Shown in pieces: positions 40,279-49,928 of a DNA stretch of 64,000 nucleotides. The notes under the pieces were generated by a model. It was not told the origin of the DNA, ran no database searches, and was given only the letters and a program-made list of their open reading frames with translations. This DNA is from a virus. The stretch is taken from IMG/VR virus record IMGVR_UViG_3300028377_000005, positions 51,648 through 115,647 of that record; one strand, given 5' to 3'. Numbering within the stretch: the stretch's first letter is position 1; the number at the start of each line of letters is the position of its first letter. Position numbers and translations under genes: made by a program.

Positions 40279-40591
40279 AGACTTGCTCCCCCGTGTCTTG
40301 TGCGGCAATGAATTCCGGGCTTTGTTGGTGGCAGCCAGTCAAGAAAATGACAGGAGGGTAATAGTCGTGGTTGTGCAACCACTGGTAGAAGTCAAGCCCT
40401 CCCTCCCCATTGATGATCAGATCAATGATAACAGCGTCGGGTTCACCGTGTTCGATCATATAGGCTTTGGCGCGGTTGATAGCATGTGCTTTTTCCGTGC
40501 AAATTTCTACGTCGAAACGGGCCGACAATGTGACCTTGAGCATGGTCGCCATTTCACTGTCGTCTTCAATCACGAGCACTTTGGGCTTCAT
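40205..40591 (-). CDS. Receiver-only response regulator
   Basis: A 128-aa CheY-like protein with the acidic pair Asp10/Asp11, phospho-acceptor Asp57 (VIIDLIING), Thr85 (FLTG) and Lys107 (YEKDH), so it should accept phosphate. There is no DNA-binding or enzyme output domain. GGAG precedes the ATG. It overlaps the kinase gene in another frame and is surely its partner. The output must be through protein contacts, with host or phage partners (inference). Confidence 0.88.
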   Translation of the reverse strand: MKPKVLVIEDDSEMATMLKVTLSARFDVEICTEKAHAINRAKAYMIEHGEPDAVIIDLIINGEGGLDFYQWLHNHDYYPPVIFLTGCHQQSPEFIAAQDTGEQVYEKDHFSSAKLAQFLSEMVADKAS

Positions 40592-40607
40592 AAACTACTC
40601 CGGTACG

Positions 40608-41057
40608 TTAATCGGTAGAAGGCTTGCCTACTACTTGAGAATCGGGATCTCCGTTCGCTTTTTCTATCTTCAGGTCCGTGTTGGCAATGTACAGAGATAC
40701 GGCCCCGGCTGCTAATGAAATCAGCAGAGGCCAAACCCACTTGAGCATCTTCACTGAGCCTTGGATCTCTTTGATGGAGTCCCGGTTTTCTTGGCTGTTT
40801 TTGCCTGCTTTTTCGATCGTGGTATTTTGATTTCTGAGAGTCTCTTCCACACGGGAAAGTGTACTACTTACCTCCCCCACATCCGAAGAAATGTTCCCGA
40901 GCGCCTTTTCTTGCTTCTCCATGTCACTGTGGACTTGGGAGATAAACTTGAATAGCTGATCGTCACGTGTTTTGCGTACCGATTTTTCGGCAATCAAACG
41001 CTCTTCCATCCGGGTCAGACGTTCTTTTACTCCATCAATTTTGTCGTCATCTGCCAT
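40608..41057 (-). CDS. Coiled-coil protein with C-terminal membrane anchor
   Basis: A 149-aa protein: residues 1-105 are a long coiled coil (KERLTRMEERLIAEKS, then VSSTLSRVEETLRNQN), and 108-130 are a membrane span (WVWPLLISLAAGAVSLYI), with a short polar tail. This order is that of XhlA-type holin/hemolysin proteins and of some membrane-tethered phage regulators. It is directly upstream of the response regulator gene, so a lysis or signalling role is plausible. Confidence 0.6.
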   Translation of the reverse strand: MADDDKIDGVKERLTRMEERLIAEKSVRKTRDDQLFKFISQVHSDMEKQEKALGNISSDVGEVSSTLSRVEETLRNQNTTIEKAGKNSQENRDSIKEIQGSVKMLKWVWPLLISLAAGAVSLYIANTDLKIEKANGDPDSQVVGKPSTD

Positions 41058-41069
41058 AGCGCCCCCGGC

Positions 41070-41240
41070 TTATTCTCTGAGACGTTGCGTTAATTTACGA
41101 AGCTGTTCCCGTAACTCTTTGCTTTGGTCATCCGTTAAATTAGGCCCTGCCAACTGACTCCGCACTTGGTCCATCCGTTTACGAATCGACTGGCGCTGTT
41201 TTTCAGTTGACAGGTCACTTAGTTTAATTTTCCGAATCAT
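41070..41240 (-). CDS. Small basic helical protein, 56 aa
   Basis: ATG at 41240 with GAGGTAAG just upstream, stop TAA at 41072-41070. The product is a Lys/Arg/Gln-rich helical protein (MIRKIKLSDLSTEKQRQSIR start, then LTDDQSKELREQLRKL). It fills the space between the 1467-aa virion gene and the coiled-coil protein, matching the tight packing around it. Function unknown. Confidence 0.6.
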   Translation of the reverse strand: MIRKIKLSDLSTEKQRQSIRKRMDQVRSQLAGPNLTDDQSKELREQLRKLTQRLRE

Positions 41241-41248
41241 TACTTACC

Positions 41249-44200
41249 TCAGCAATGGTCGTCAGTGGGGGGAGCAATTGGTCCCGAAGGGTCACGTCCT
41301 CGGAGGGCTTCAACGTCACCCTTTACATTGCGCATTCGCTTCTGTAACGGGCGGCCTTCGATTCGATAACGATCGGCGGCGCAATACCCTTCACCTGCTC
41401 CCATCGGATGCATCTGAATCAAGAGGTCTACAAACTCTTTAGTGTAATCTCCGGTCAAGTCCAATTCTTCACCAAGCGTCATGCCGGTCAGAACAAGCAT
41501 CTGGACTTCATCGCCGAAGCTCGCTTTCAGATCATCGTCAGTAACGACTTCGCTTTTGTTGCGCACCAAGAAAGCTACACCAAACAGGACGGCCCCATGC
41601 ATCTTGAGGTTTTTAGCATCCGGGTTGTTCAGGTACGGGAGGTCTTTGTAAGTACGTCCACCCGACATAACAACCGCACCACCGGGTTTACTACCGCTTG
41701 CTGTCATAACGGTACCACCACGCAATGTGCGGTAAAGCTCATGGGTGTGTTCGTATTGCAAACCGCTGGTTCCGTCGCTGAATACCATCGCACCACTAAG
41801 GGTCGTTTTGCTGAGGCGGCGATCACTATGGTAATCACCAAGAGTTTCCATTGACACGTCCGGTGTCCAGAACCGCTTGTAATCGCCCTGAACGCCTTCG
41901 CCGATGAACTGGTAGTCACTAACCATCAACCCGAGAGGCAAGCGCTCAGTGACGCCCCCAAGGGTTTCAGATAGTGAGGGAGCTACCGTCTCCCCCGATT
42001 GCGTGTAGGGGTGTGCCCTAGACAGAACCTTACGGTCGTCGTCGGTTAGCGCCTCAAAAGGATAACCCGACAAGTCAAGGTACCCAATGTCTGTATACGA
42101 CCCCGGAACCACGGGACCACTGACGACGCCTGTTCCTAGAGTTGTAGCGAAGGGCAAAGCTGCTAGGATCTCTAGCGTGCCGGGGTTAGACACACGCACG
42201 TCTTCTTCGACATCGAAAGACGTCAAGAGGTCAAGCACATTGGCTTGGCTTTCGGTGTTACGCTTCGGGGTGTAATCCACGTAATCCACCGAAGACGTGT
42301 CCGTTGTCGCTGTCGGCATCGTACCATAGATCGAACCTTGATACGGCACCCGCGTATTAATCAGAAAGAACTCATCGCCAGTTTCCGCTGGCCCGTTCAC
42401 GAACATTTGGAAACTGTTCGAAAGCGCCGTGGAGGTAATGGTTCGTTTGTGAATGCGCATCAGGTCCGCTTTCCAATCATCGAAAAGGAACGCGGCAAAC
42501 TCAAACACTAGGGGTTGCCCCTCTAGGTCATCGCTTAAATAGTTCTGGTCAAGAGCGTCTTCTGGGATCACGAACGTGTTGTCATCCGTGATAATCAAAG
42601 AACGACGCTCCGCATCCGTCCGCAAAATGTTTGGGCGGTCTACACCCGAGGCAACACGATGTTGCGGACCGGAAAAGATACTGCTGCCCGGCGAAATATT
42701 GTAGTAATCATCTTGCGTATGTGCTGCGAACAGGCGAGCAACACCGAAATGAGCCGGAAGTTCAATCCCCCGGACACCACCTTTGTTATAGTAACGGCAA
42801 ACAAGAGCGCTTTGACCTCCGGGACCGCTACCAACTCCCGCCAAATCGAGGTAGCTTCCGAAGTCTGTATCCGTCATATTGACAGGATCGTATACGGCCA
42901 CCATTTTCTGGGACAAAAAGTTAGCCGTATTGAGGTCGGGACTACCCGATAGGAACGTACAGTTTAGCCCGTAAGCCGGTTCTGTCGAAGTTGCAGGCAC
43001 TGACGCCTTGGACTTGACAAAAGGAATGTCAATCCGTCCTAGCGAGGGTCGAAGCTCTTTGGGAACCACAACACTAGCATCGGAATCACCCGGTACTAGA
43101 TTGAATTCACCTGTGGGGTCCGTATAGGAGATAGCACTCGGGTTGCTTTGGAGGTCGAGACGTGCCGATACATTGCGCACAGGCTGGTAAAGGACCGTTT
43201 TAGACCCTCTATCCACATAGGCTTCTGCCCATACGGATTCAGGGCCTTTCGCAACATCTTGGGGATCCCGAACCTGCAGTTCTTTGTTCTGTTTGTGCGG
43301 GTAAGCCGTCAAAGATACAACAGGGCTTTTCTTTACCGTGGCTGCAGGGGAATCAGCAACATTTTGGTAGTCGTTTTCCCGGAGGTAATTAGCCCCAACG
43401 CCCGGATTTAGTTCAACATGCAATGCTTCATCCGGGACACGGCTGAGGCCGCGAGCCGGGTGGTACAGAAGATCATACGACACATTAAGCGACGACTCGA
43501 CCGCCGTGGCTGTTGCATTGGTGAGGACAATTGCCATGTCCTCATCATTCTCGTGGCATTCCGTAAGGCGGAGCGACCATGTACGGTTGTCCGTGTTGGC
43601 CGAGAAACCTGTTGTTCCTCCATCTGCGGCAACCACCTCAAGGTTGCCACTACCATCGACTCCGGTGATTCGGAACGCACCGTGGTTTTCAGGGTGCGTT
43701 GAAGTTGCCGTAGACCCTGCTGTGATCAGGATCCACGCACCGGCATTGAGCAACGCTGTTTCATCCGCCGCCGTAAAAGTGGTCCCTGAGATTTGAACTA
43801 CATCAGGAGTGCCGGGTACAAAAGTAAGATCATTTTGGCCTTCTGAAGAAACCGAAAGACCATCGACCTTCGATCCGAGGACCATAAACCAAGGATCGGC
43901 GTCCGTGGATTCCAGTGTCAAGGGAGCGTCTTTGCCTGCCGCACCATCAGCCGGGTCGGTGTCGCCAAACCAAATACGCACAGGGCTGTGACTAGATCCG
44001 TCGTACTCAAACGGATGTACGAAACGCACTTTACGGTTGTTGGGTGCCGACAACGGGAACGTAGCGCGGTACTGATCAAGGTCGAGAAGGACTACATCAT
44101 TTTGGCCCCAATTCTCAGCGCTTGAGGAGTTATAGCGATGAATAGTGGCATTGGGGTTTAGCGTCAGATCAGACGAATCTTCCGACGAACCCGAAGTACC

Positions 44201-45652
44201 CAACACCATCAGGTTATTGGGCTGCAGGGTACTGGCGTCACTGAACACTTTGCGCTTCCCATCGGGAGCGTCAGCTTTGATTGTATAGTCTGGCGCTACC
44301 GAACCCGCCCCGAAATAGTCGATCTGGAAATGTTTACGGCCTTTCACATTAGCCGAGGAACGTTTCCACGAAGTTGCCATTTCACCTTTGATAAGATCAT
44401 CAAAGTTTTTGCGAAGTAGCCCGTCGTAATCTAACCCGTCCATCGAAATGACGTGGCGGATATCGAGTACATCGTCCGGGGTAATCTGGTCACTGAACAA
44501 CCCGAGGGGGTGCCCGGACACAAAGTCTACCGAAGCGCTTACATCATGCGACGTGGCATGGGAATCACGAGCACCACGTTCGCTAATTGTGATCGTAGTA
44601 GCTGTGTAATCACTGTACTCCATGATCTCACCATCTACACGAAGCAAACCACCACCGGAGTCTAAGGTGGTAGCACTTTGCGTTGTGTCGACAGAGATAA
44701 CCGTGTCGGTTGCGCTCATGTCAGCGGTGATTTTGACGGTCGGGAGCACCTTGGCTTCCGACCGATCTGTCATATCAGGGTTACGATCAAAGGCACCATG
44801 CTGCTGCGTCTTGGTCCAGCTAAGGGTTGTGCGGCGGAAAACCATGCAAAGGGGTACCGCATACACATAACCATCCACGGTCCCAACCAGACCCGATTCA
44901 CCGTCACCATCACCGGCCCTCCACAGGCCCGGATCACCAAGCTCTTCTTTCATGTTGGTGAACTGGTAAGCCGGGTTGGCACTCGTGGTCGGGTTATCTA
45001 GCGTGCCTTGAGCCTTGACGCCCGGCGAAAAGCCGTGGGGATACAAAGCCGGGTTCACACCGGGAACCACGCGGAGGCGGTATTGCAATTGCACCCGTTC
45101 CGTGGTTTCAAAAAGGATAGCCGGATCTAGCAAATCATTATCGAGGTTTGTGCCCCCATACTCTACATTGCCGTACTTGTAAAGCTGGCTTTCCGAGGGT
45201 TTATTAACCGCACCGTCAGGGCTGACCTGTGATTTCCAGACCTCAAGGAACACGAAATTCACATCCGATTCCGAGGGAGTCCCCGAAGGCGGCGGAAGCA
45301 TGATCGAATTTTTCGTATCATTGGATTGAGTGCCAACGACTGGAATCAACCAACCATTGACATTCGCCCAGACAATATCCCCTTCACTATTTGCCCGGTC
45401 TTTACCTAACCAGAACATGTTCGAAGCTTGTCTATCAAACTCAAAGTCCGCCCGTGGATCGTATGCATTACTAATCCAGCCAGACGACACATTCGCTGAC
45501 ACGATGGTTTGACGGGCTTCCTCAGTCAATTGGGTAAGGAGGTTGAACTCCGCATCCAGAGGAGGCTTGCCACGCTGCCATACGATGTTGACGAACTGTC
45601 GGGCTTTTGCGGATAGGTTACGGGATACGCCGTCGCCGAAGAATTCCGACAT
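41249..45652 (-). CDS. Giant virion protein, paralogue of the 51950 product
   Basis: A 1467-aa beta-rich protein. The first 290 residues are parallel to the N-terminus of the 850-aa protein at 51950: QRGKPPLDAEFNL, SGW, NVNGWLIPV, PPPSGTP, FVFLEVWKS, NKPSE, YKYGNVEYGG, DLLDPAILFETTERVQLQYR and YVYAVPLCMVFRR. The GKPPLD(A/S)EFNL block is typical of large phage structural proteins. The rest is many beta domains, with a loop-rich C-terminus (ending GRDPSGPIAPP). Likely a tail, baseplate or fibre component. First of the late genes above the small membrane-protein group. Confidence 0.7.
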   Translation of the reverse strand: MSEFFGDGVSRNLSAKARQFVNIVWQRGKPPLDAEFNLLTQLTEEARQTIVSANVSSGWISNAYDPRADFEFDRQASNMFWLGKDRANSEGDIVWANVNGWLIPVVGTQSNDTKNSIMLPPPSGTPSESDVNFVFLEVWKSQVSPDGAVNKPSESQLYKYGNVEYGGTNLDNDLLDPAILFETTERVQLQYRLRVVPGVNPALYPHGFSPGVKAQGTLDNPTTSANPAYQFTNMKEELGDPGLWRAGDGDGESGLVGTVDGYVYAVPLCMVFRRTTLSWTKTQQHGAFDRNPDMTDRSEAKVLPTVKITADMSATDTVISVDTTQSATTLDSGGGLLRVDGEIMEYSDYTATTITISERGARDSHATSHDVSASVDFVSGHPLGLFSDQITPDDVLDIRHVISMDGLDYDGLLRKNFDDLIKGEMATSWKRSSANVKGRKHFQIDYFGAGSVAPDYTIKADAPDGKRKVFSDASTLQPNNLMVLGTSGSSEDSSDLTLNPNATIHRYNSSSAENWGQNDVVLLDLDQYRATFPLSAPNNRKVRFVHPFEYDGSSHSPVRIWFGDTDPADGAAGKDAPLTLESTDADPWFMVLGSKVDGLSVSSEGQNDLTFVPGTPDVVQISGTTFTAADETALLNAGAWILITAGSTATSTHPENHGAFRITGVDGSGNLEVVAADGGTTGFSANTDNRTWSLRLTECHENDEDMAIVLTNATATAVESSLNVSYDLLYHPARGLSRVPDEALHVELNPGVGANYLRENDYQNVADSPAATVKKSPVVSLTAYPHKQNKELQVRDPQDVAKGPESVWAEAYVDRGSKTVLYQPVRNVSARLDLQSNPSAISYTDPTGEFNLVPGDSDASVVVPKELRPSLGRIDIPFVKSKASVPATSTEPAYGLNCTFLSGSPDLNTANFLSQKMVAVYDPVNMTDTDFGSYLDLAGVGSGPGGQSALVCRYYNKGGVRGIELPAHFGVARLFAAHTQDDYYNISPGSSIFSGPQHRVASGVDRPNILRTDAERRSLIITDDNTFVIPEDALDQNYLSDDLEGQPLVFEFAAFLFDDWKADLMRIHKRTITSTALSNSFQMFVNGPAETGDEFFLINTRVPYQGSIYGTMPTATTDTSSVDYVDYTPKRNTESQANVLDLLTSFDVEEDVRVSNPGTLEILAALPFATTLGTGVVSGPVVPGSYTDIGYLDLSGYPFEALTDDDRKVLSRAHPYTQSGETVAPSLSETLGGVTERLPLGLMVSDYQFIGEGVQGDYKRFWTPDVSMETLGDYHSDRRLSKTTLSGAMVFSDGTSGLQYEHTHELYRTLRGGTVMTASGSKPGGAVVMSGGRTYKDLPYLNNPDAKNLKMHGAVLFGVAFLVRNKSEVVTDDDLKASFGDEVQMLVLTGMTLGEELDLTGDYTKEFVDLLIQMHPMGAGEGYCAADRYRIEGRPLQKRMRNVKGDVEALRGRDPSGPIAPPTDDHC

Positions 45653-45666
45653 GCCAAATACCTCTG

Positions 45667-46311
45667 TTAGTACAAGATCGCGAAGCTACCAAGGTAGTAT
45701 CGCGTTGTGGAAGTGTTCTCGAATCTCAATCTGATCTGATTCCCTGCCATCGGCATGATCACTGTTTGAAGGTGATATGCGGACTCGAAGGAAGTTCCAC
45801 CGTCATTAGATATAGATACATTAACCATGTCCGCGTCAACCGGGACGTAACGGATCTCTGTGCGATCTCCCACTTCCGTATGGGTAAGTTCGTATAGCTC
45901 CCAATACACGGTGAATCGATCAAAAATTCCATCCCCTGATACATCAAACGAAACCGTCTCTAATCCACCGGGTGTACCGCCGCCAGCTTGGAGCCATGTC
46001 ACCCCATTGCCGGTGGCAAAATGGGTGGAGAAAGGTACTGAGATATCCCACGACGTAGAATCCTCAAGCTCGTCGCCGAGGATATAACTGTAAGCAGGAT
46101 AATCCACCAAGAGTCCCGCCCATTTTTCGTCGATCAGGCCATAGAGTTCATCTTCCGGGTCATTACTGCCTTGCAAAAGGTTAAAGGTCGTGGGGTCAAC
46201 AGAAACCGTATCCGGCACGTTGAGTACCCGGAAACCATTGACCACGACGTCCTCGAGATCCTTGTAAGAAGCCCGGATCTTGTTGCCTTTATTTTCGATC
46301 AAATAGTACAT
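45667..46311 (-). CDS. Virion-block hypothetical protein, 214 aa
   Basis: Beta-rich acidic protein with alternating strand pattern and a Gly-rich centre (GNGVTWLQAGGGTPGG). No motif was recognised. Being tightly placed between two giant structural genes, it is probably a fibre or decoration component. Confidence 0.6.
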   Translation of the reverse strand: MYYLIENKGNKIRASYKDLEDVVVNGFRVLNVPDTVSVDPTTFNLLQGSNDPEDELYGLIDEKWAGLLVDYPAYSYILGDELEDSTSWDISVPFSTHFATGNGVTWLQAGGGTPGGLETVSFDVSGDGIFDRFTVYWELYELTHTEVGDRTEIRYVPVDADMVNVSISNDGGTSFESAYHLQTVIMPMAGNQIRLRFENTSTTRYYLGSFAILY

Positions 46312-46320
46312 GTTACCTCA

Positions 46321-49300
46321 TTATTTACTGTACAACGGTTGACGCCATTTGTACGTAGGCGGTTGTCCGGCTGATTTTTTCCACAAGCCACCACGATCAC
46401 CGGTGTACCTAACTTCGATATAATGCGCACCACTACCGGGCTGGCGGCCATAGTAAAGCCATGTTCCGTCCGTCGTCAGATTGGTAATGGTGTCAGAACC
46501 CGCAAAAAATACGTCAACCACATCTCCATCATGTTTGTTCAGGATGTACACGTTATTATCACTGGCGTAGACGTAGAGATAAGTGTGATCTGCAACCCCG
46601 AACGTACCCGAAACGGTGTCGTCATTTGCGGGGTTATGTCGCGTTTCCGAGGCACGCCTCCCACTTCTTCCCAGCCTTTGAAACTGCGCTGAGTCATGAT
46701 TACCAAAAGTGTAAATTACCGTGCCATCTGCGAATGAGGAATTAGCTGTTTCCCCCAAAACTAGCTTATCTGCGGCGGTCCCTTCCCATGCTAAGGTAAA
46801 ACCACTGCCACTAAAGTCATACGCTTTTACGACATAACCATCCGCTCCTTCAATGATCACATAAGCGCGGCTACCATCACAGGTCATCCAAGCGGCATCA
46901 GTAGCGCCTACCGACGTTGAAACGCTAATAGACGTGAACTGATCGGCGGGATCCCAAGATCCCGTATCCGTTGTGCGGTGTGCGGTAAGGGTGATGTCAT
47001 CGTTGGTATCATCTCTAGTCAAGCAAAAAGCAACTCCTTTTCGGATTTCAAAAGACACGAGGTTAGCTTGTTCAGCTATAAAGTCGTCGCTACCTAACAT
47101 GGTCATGGTTAAAGTGTCGTACAGGGTAAAGTCCGCTTCACTGGCAATACCAATAACTGGCCCATTACACGACACAGCGATTGGGGTGCTGGTAACGTCT
47201 ATGGGTGTTGATGCCTCAGTGAAAGGGTCGCCAAACGAACCATTATTCTCTTCAATGTAACATTTCGCTAACTTAGTCTCTGCGGCTGAAGAATCACCGT
47301 ACACCAAAAAGAAACTTCCGTTTCCATCGGCTTCAACAAAGTAGAGTGTATCCGCCGCATCCTCTAGTAAAACCTGCACATTAAGGTCGCCGAGGTTTGA
47401 TCCCTCAGCTTGGATAAAAGTAGAACCTTCTGCGATATCACCGAGAGCGTCAATAGATATGAAATCGCTGGGGCTTGAAGCCGTATCGTTGTAGTTATTC
47501 GTGACAGTAGTAATGTCCCCTTCGTTCGTGGTGATACGAGTTTCGTGGTCTTTGACCGATTCACCGGTACCCAACTGGATATCGTTGCCGTCAAAGACAA
47601 GATTGTCAGTGTCTCGGACCCACTCCAGCGTGCTTTCAATCGTACCGTTGTGGCCGTACTGCAGCCGGATACCTTCGGGATCTACGCCCTCATTTTCGGG
47701 AAAACCAAGGTTGGCATGTCCGTTTGCTGCATAGAAATAAAGGTTAACGCCTGCCTTGAAACGGATCTGAGGGTCGCCCGTACTTGTGGGATCATAAACC
47801 TCGACGACGTAATCATCGGTGTCTACACCAGCGGCGGTGGCGGCGGTGGTGATTTCGTTGTCTAGGATCGTTTGCAACCCTGTATCATTTATGCCGCCTG
47901 CGGGGAGGTCGAATTCAACATCAATATCGTTAATCACGAAATGGATGTGGTCGTTAACACCGGCGGTGATTCCTACCCACGAACTCTCGTTATCAGAAAG
48001 AAATTCTAGCGCTGAATACGTGATTCGGTACGATGGCTTATTGGTTTCCCCAACAGCCATCGTATTCTTAGTGCCGTCGTGGCTTGATTGCTCAACGGCT
48101 GCGTCCGGTACGAAAACAAACTGGTTGTGTCGTCTCGTGTTGTCTGTATTACCGAAACGCATCGAACCAAGGTGGTGCATCCCACTGGACAAGGCACGGT
48201 ACTGGTACTGGTGTTGCGGGCCTACCTCACCGTCACCAGCTTCCGACCGGGTGAACCCAATAATTTCTTCGTTGCCCCCAGCATCCTCTACGGGATCATA
48301 GTGGTAAAGGTCCCCGCCTTCACGCATGGGGAATTCCATGAGCCAACCTTTGGACCGCTCAAGAGGGGCACCACTTTCTGTATAATTTTGGCCTCCCATT
48401 CGGATACGACCCGCATTGCCACCTTTGGCCGTAACATCAACCTCGGCGCGGTGGACAAGCTCACGGGCGGCTTGTGCTCCCGATTTTTCGTTGTATGCAA
48501 CGAACATCGCAAAGAGTCTTGCACGACCGGCCCCATCGGTAAAACTGTTCGGGTTGAGGTCGTAACCAGCTTCGATCTGGTGCGATAGTGTGACGACACC
48601 ATTATCATAGTCGGCGTTGACCCATTGGTCTTCGGTCGAAGAGCTAATCTGGATATCATCGAAATTGCTAATCGGGTTGTCCAGATCAGGGGTACCGTCC
48701 ACTTTAGCTGGAAACAGAGTCAGCGCATGGCCCGCGTGGATGTTCGTGGCAAGGACAAGGATCGAACCCGCCGTGCTGTTTTGCGAACTATCAACGTCTT
48801 TAGGACCGACCAACGGCTTAACGCGGAACCCCATATCTTGGTAATGCGGCTGCTCCGGTCGGAAGTCCCTCAGCGGGTGTCCCGTCGTAGGGTGCCCAGC
48901 CGGGAACAAGTCCTCTACGGCATGAATTTTTCGCAACCGGAAAGGGGAACTCTGTTCGGGCAACGTCGAAATGTCCGTACCATAGAAAGGCGTCAGGATG
49001 AATTTTTCGGTGGAAGTCGCTCCCGACGTGAACGAGATCTCAGACTCCACCACAAAAATTCGGTCTTGAAGTTTCAGAGGTTGCTTGGCTGTGGAGGTGG
49101 TACTCGCCACAAAATCGCCAACCTCTAAAATCTGATTCGAACCGCTATGCTCGACGGTTACTTGCAAACGGCCTTCGGCGGTATGTTCCACCGACGTAAT
49201 CTCCATGTCCTCAGCGTCATTGACATCGTAAGCATTCCCAAGGGTACGACGTACTGGCCATCTCTTGGGTTGCACGGTGAAATATGAAGTCTCTTCCCCC

Positions 49301-49923
49301 AAATTGCCGGTTGCGGTAAAGGGCAATAGTTCTACCGGGTTAGGCTTAACCAGTTGCCAATAAAAGCCCTCGTTATCGGGACTGCCACCTGTCCCGTCAA
49401 AAATATCCTCGAAGATCCCATTGATGGTAATCACGTCGCCATTCAGGTCAGTGATTTCGTATGTACGGGGTGCGCCCTCTTTAGGCTTAGGGATAAGGTG
49501 CGTAGACGATCTATCGCGGTTGGAAATAACCAACAGCAAGTCAGAAGCTGCCATACTGTGCGGCGCACCTAACACGAAATCTACATTAACCCCATGCGTA
49601 TTCAACGTAGTGGTCGCAGTCAGTTCGCCTGCGGTGCCTTCGGCGTAGACGTCCATGCCGTAGAACAACTGTTCCTGTACCAACCGACGATTTCGACGCG
49701 GGTGGTCATCCGGCGCGCTCTGAGCATAGAGCGTGGGATCCGTGACGTTGCCTACAAAGCGAACATCGCCCGGAGTCCATCCCAAGGCTCGGATAGGAGC
49801 CGCAACGGTCTTGCCCGGAAGCGTATTGCTTTTGAAAGGCTCCTCTTCAGACTTGATGGACGGGTCTGTTGCTACTTTACCGTCAAGTGCCTTTTTGAGG
49901 ATATCATTCTTAATGTCTGCCAT
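46321..49923 (-). CDS. Giant virion protein with flagellin-IN-like and propeller-like parts
   Basis: 1200 aa; start at 49923 (AGG at eight bases) preferred to an ATG two codons earlier. The N-terminal 60 residues are extended. A middle segment (about 650-740: HFVINDIDVEFDLPAGG, then NLYFYAANGHANLGF) resembles the IN motif also seen in the protein at 1476. A short helical linker (KDHETRITTNEGDITTVTNN, about 790-815) could form a trimer coil. The last 270 residues have repeated strand-turn units with D/N-rich loops, compatible with a beta-propeller. Likely a trimeric fibre or appendage protein. Confidence 0.65.
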   Translation of the reverse strand: MADIKNDILKKALDGKVATDPSIKSEEEPFKSNTLPGKTVAAPIRALGWTPGDVRFVGNVTDPTLYAQSAPDDHPRRNRRLVQEQLFYGMDVYAEGTAGELTATTTLNTHGVNVDFVLGAPHSMAASDLLLVISNRDRSSTHLIPKPKEGAPRTYEITDLNGDVITINGIFEDIFDGTGGSPDNEGFYWQLVKPNPVELLPFTATGNLGEETSYFTVQPKRWPVRRTLGNAYDVNDAEDMEITSVEHTAEGRLQVTVEHSGSNQILEVGDFVASTTSTAKQPLKLQDRIFVVESEISFTSGATSTEKFILTPFYGTDISTLPEQSSPFRLRKIHAVEDLFPAGHPTTGHPLRDFRPEQPHYQDMGFRVKPLVGPKDVDSSQNSTAGSILVLATNIHAGHALTLFPAKVDGTPDLDNPISNFDDIQISSSTEDQWVNADYDNGVVTLSHQIEAGYDLNPNSFTDGAGRARLFAMFVAYNEKSGAQAARELVHRAEVDVTAKGGNAGRIRMGGQNYTESGAPLERSKGWLMEFPMREGGDLYHYDPVEDAGGNEEIIGFTRSEAGDGEVGPQHQYQYRALSSGMHHLGSMRFGNTDNTRRHNQFVFVPDAAVEQSSHDGTKNTMAVGETNKPSYRITYSALEFLSDNESSWVGITAGVNDHIHFVINDIDVEFDLPAGGINDTGLQTILDNEITTAATAAGVDTDDYVVEVYDPTSTGDPQIRFKAGVNLYFYAANGHANLGFPENEGVDPEGIRLQYGHNGTIESTLEWVRDTDNLVFDGNDIQLGTGESVKDHETRITTNEGDITTVTNNYNDTASSPSDFISIDALGDIAEGSTFIQAEGSNLGDLNVQVLLEDAADTLYFVEADGNGSFFLVYGDSSAAETKLAKCYIEENNGSFGDPFTEASTPIDVTSTPIAVSCNGPVIGIASEADFTLYDTLTMTMLGSDDFIAEQANLVSFEIRKGVAFCLTRDDTNDDITLTAHRTTDTGSWDPADQFTSISVSTSVGATDAAWMTCDGSRAYVIIEGADGYVVKAYDFSGSGFTLAWEGTAADKLVLGETANSSFADGTVIYTFGNHDSAQFQRLGRSGRRASETRHNPANDDTVSGTFGVADHTYLYVYASDNNVYILNKHDGDVVDVFFAGSDTITNLTTDGTWLYYGRQPGSGAHYIEVRYTGDRGGLWKKSAGQPPTYKWRQPLYSK

Positions 49924-49928
49924 GTTCA

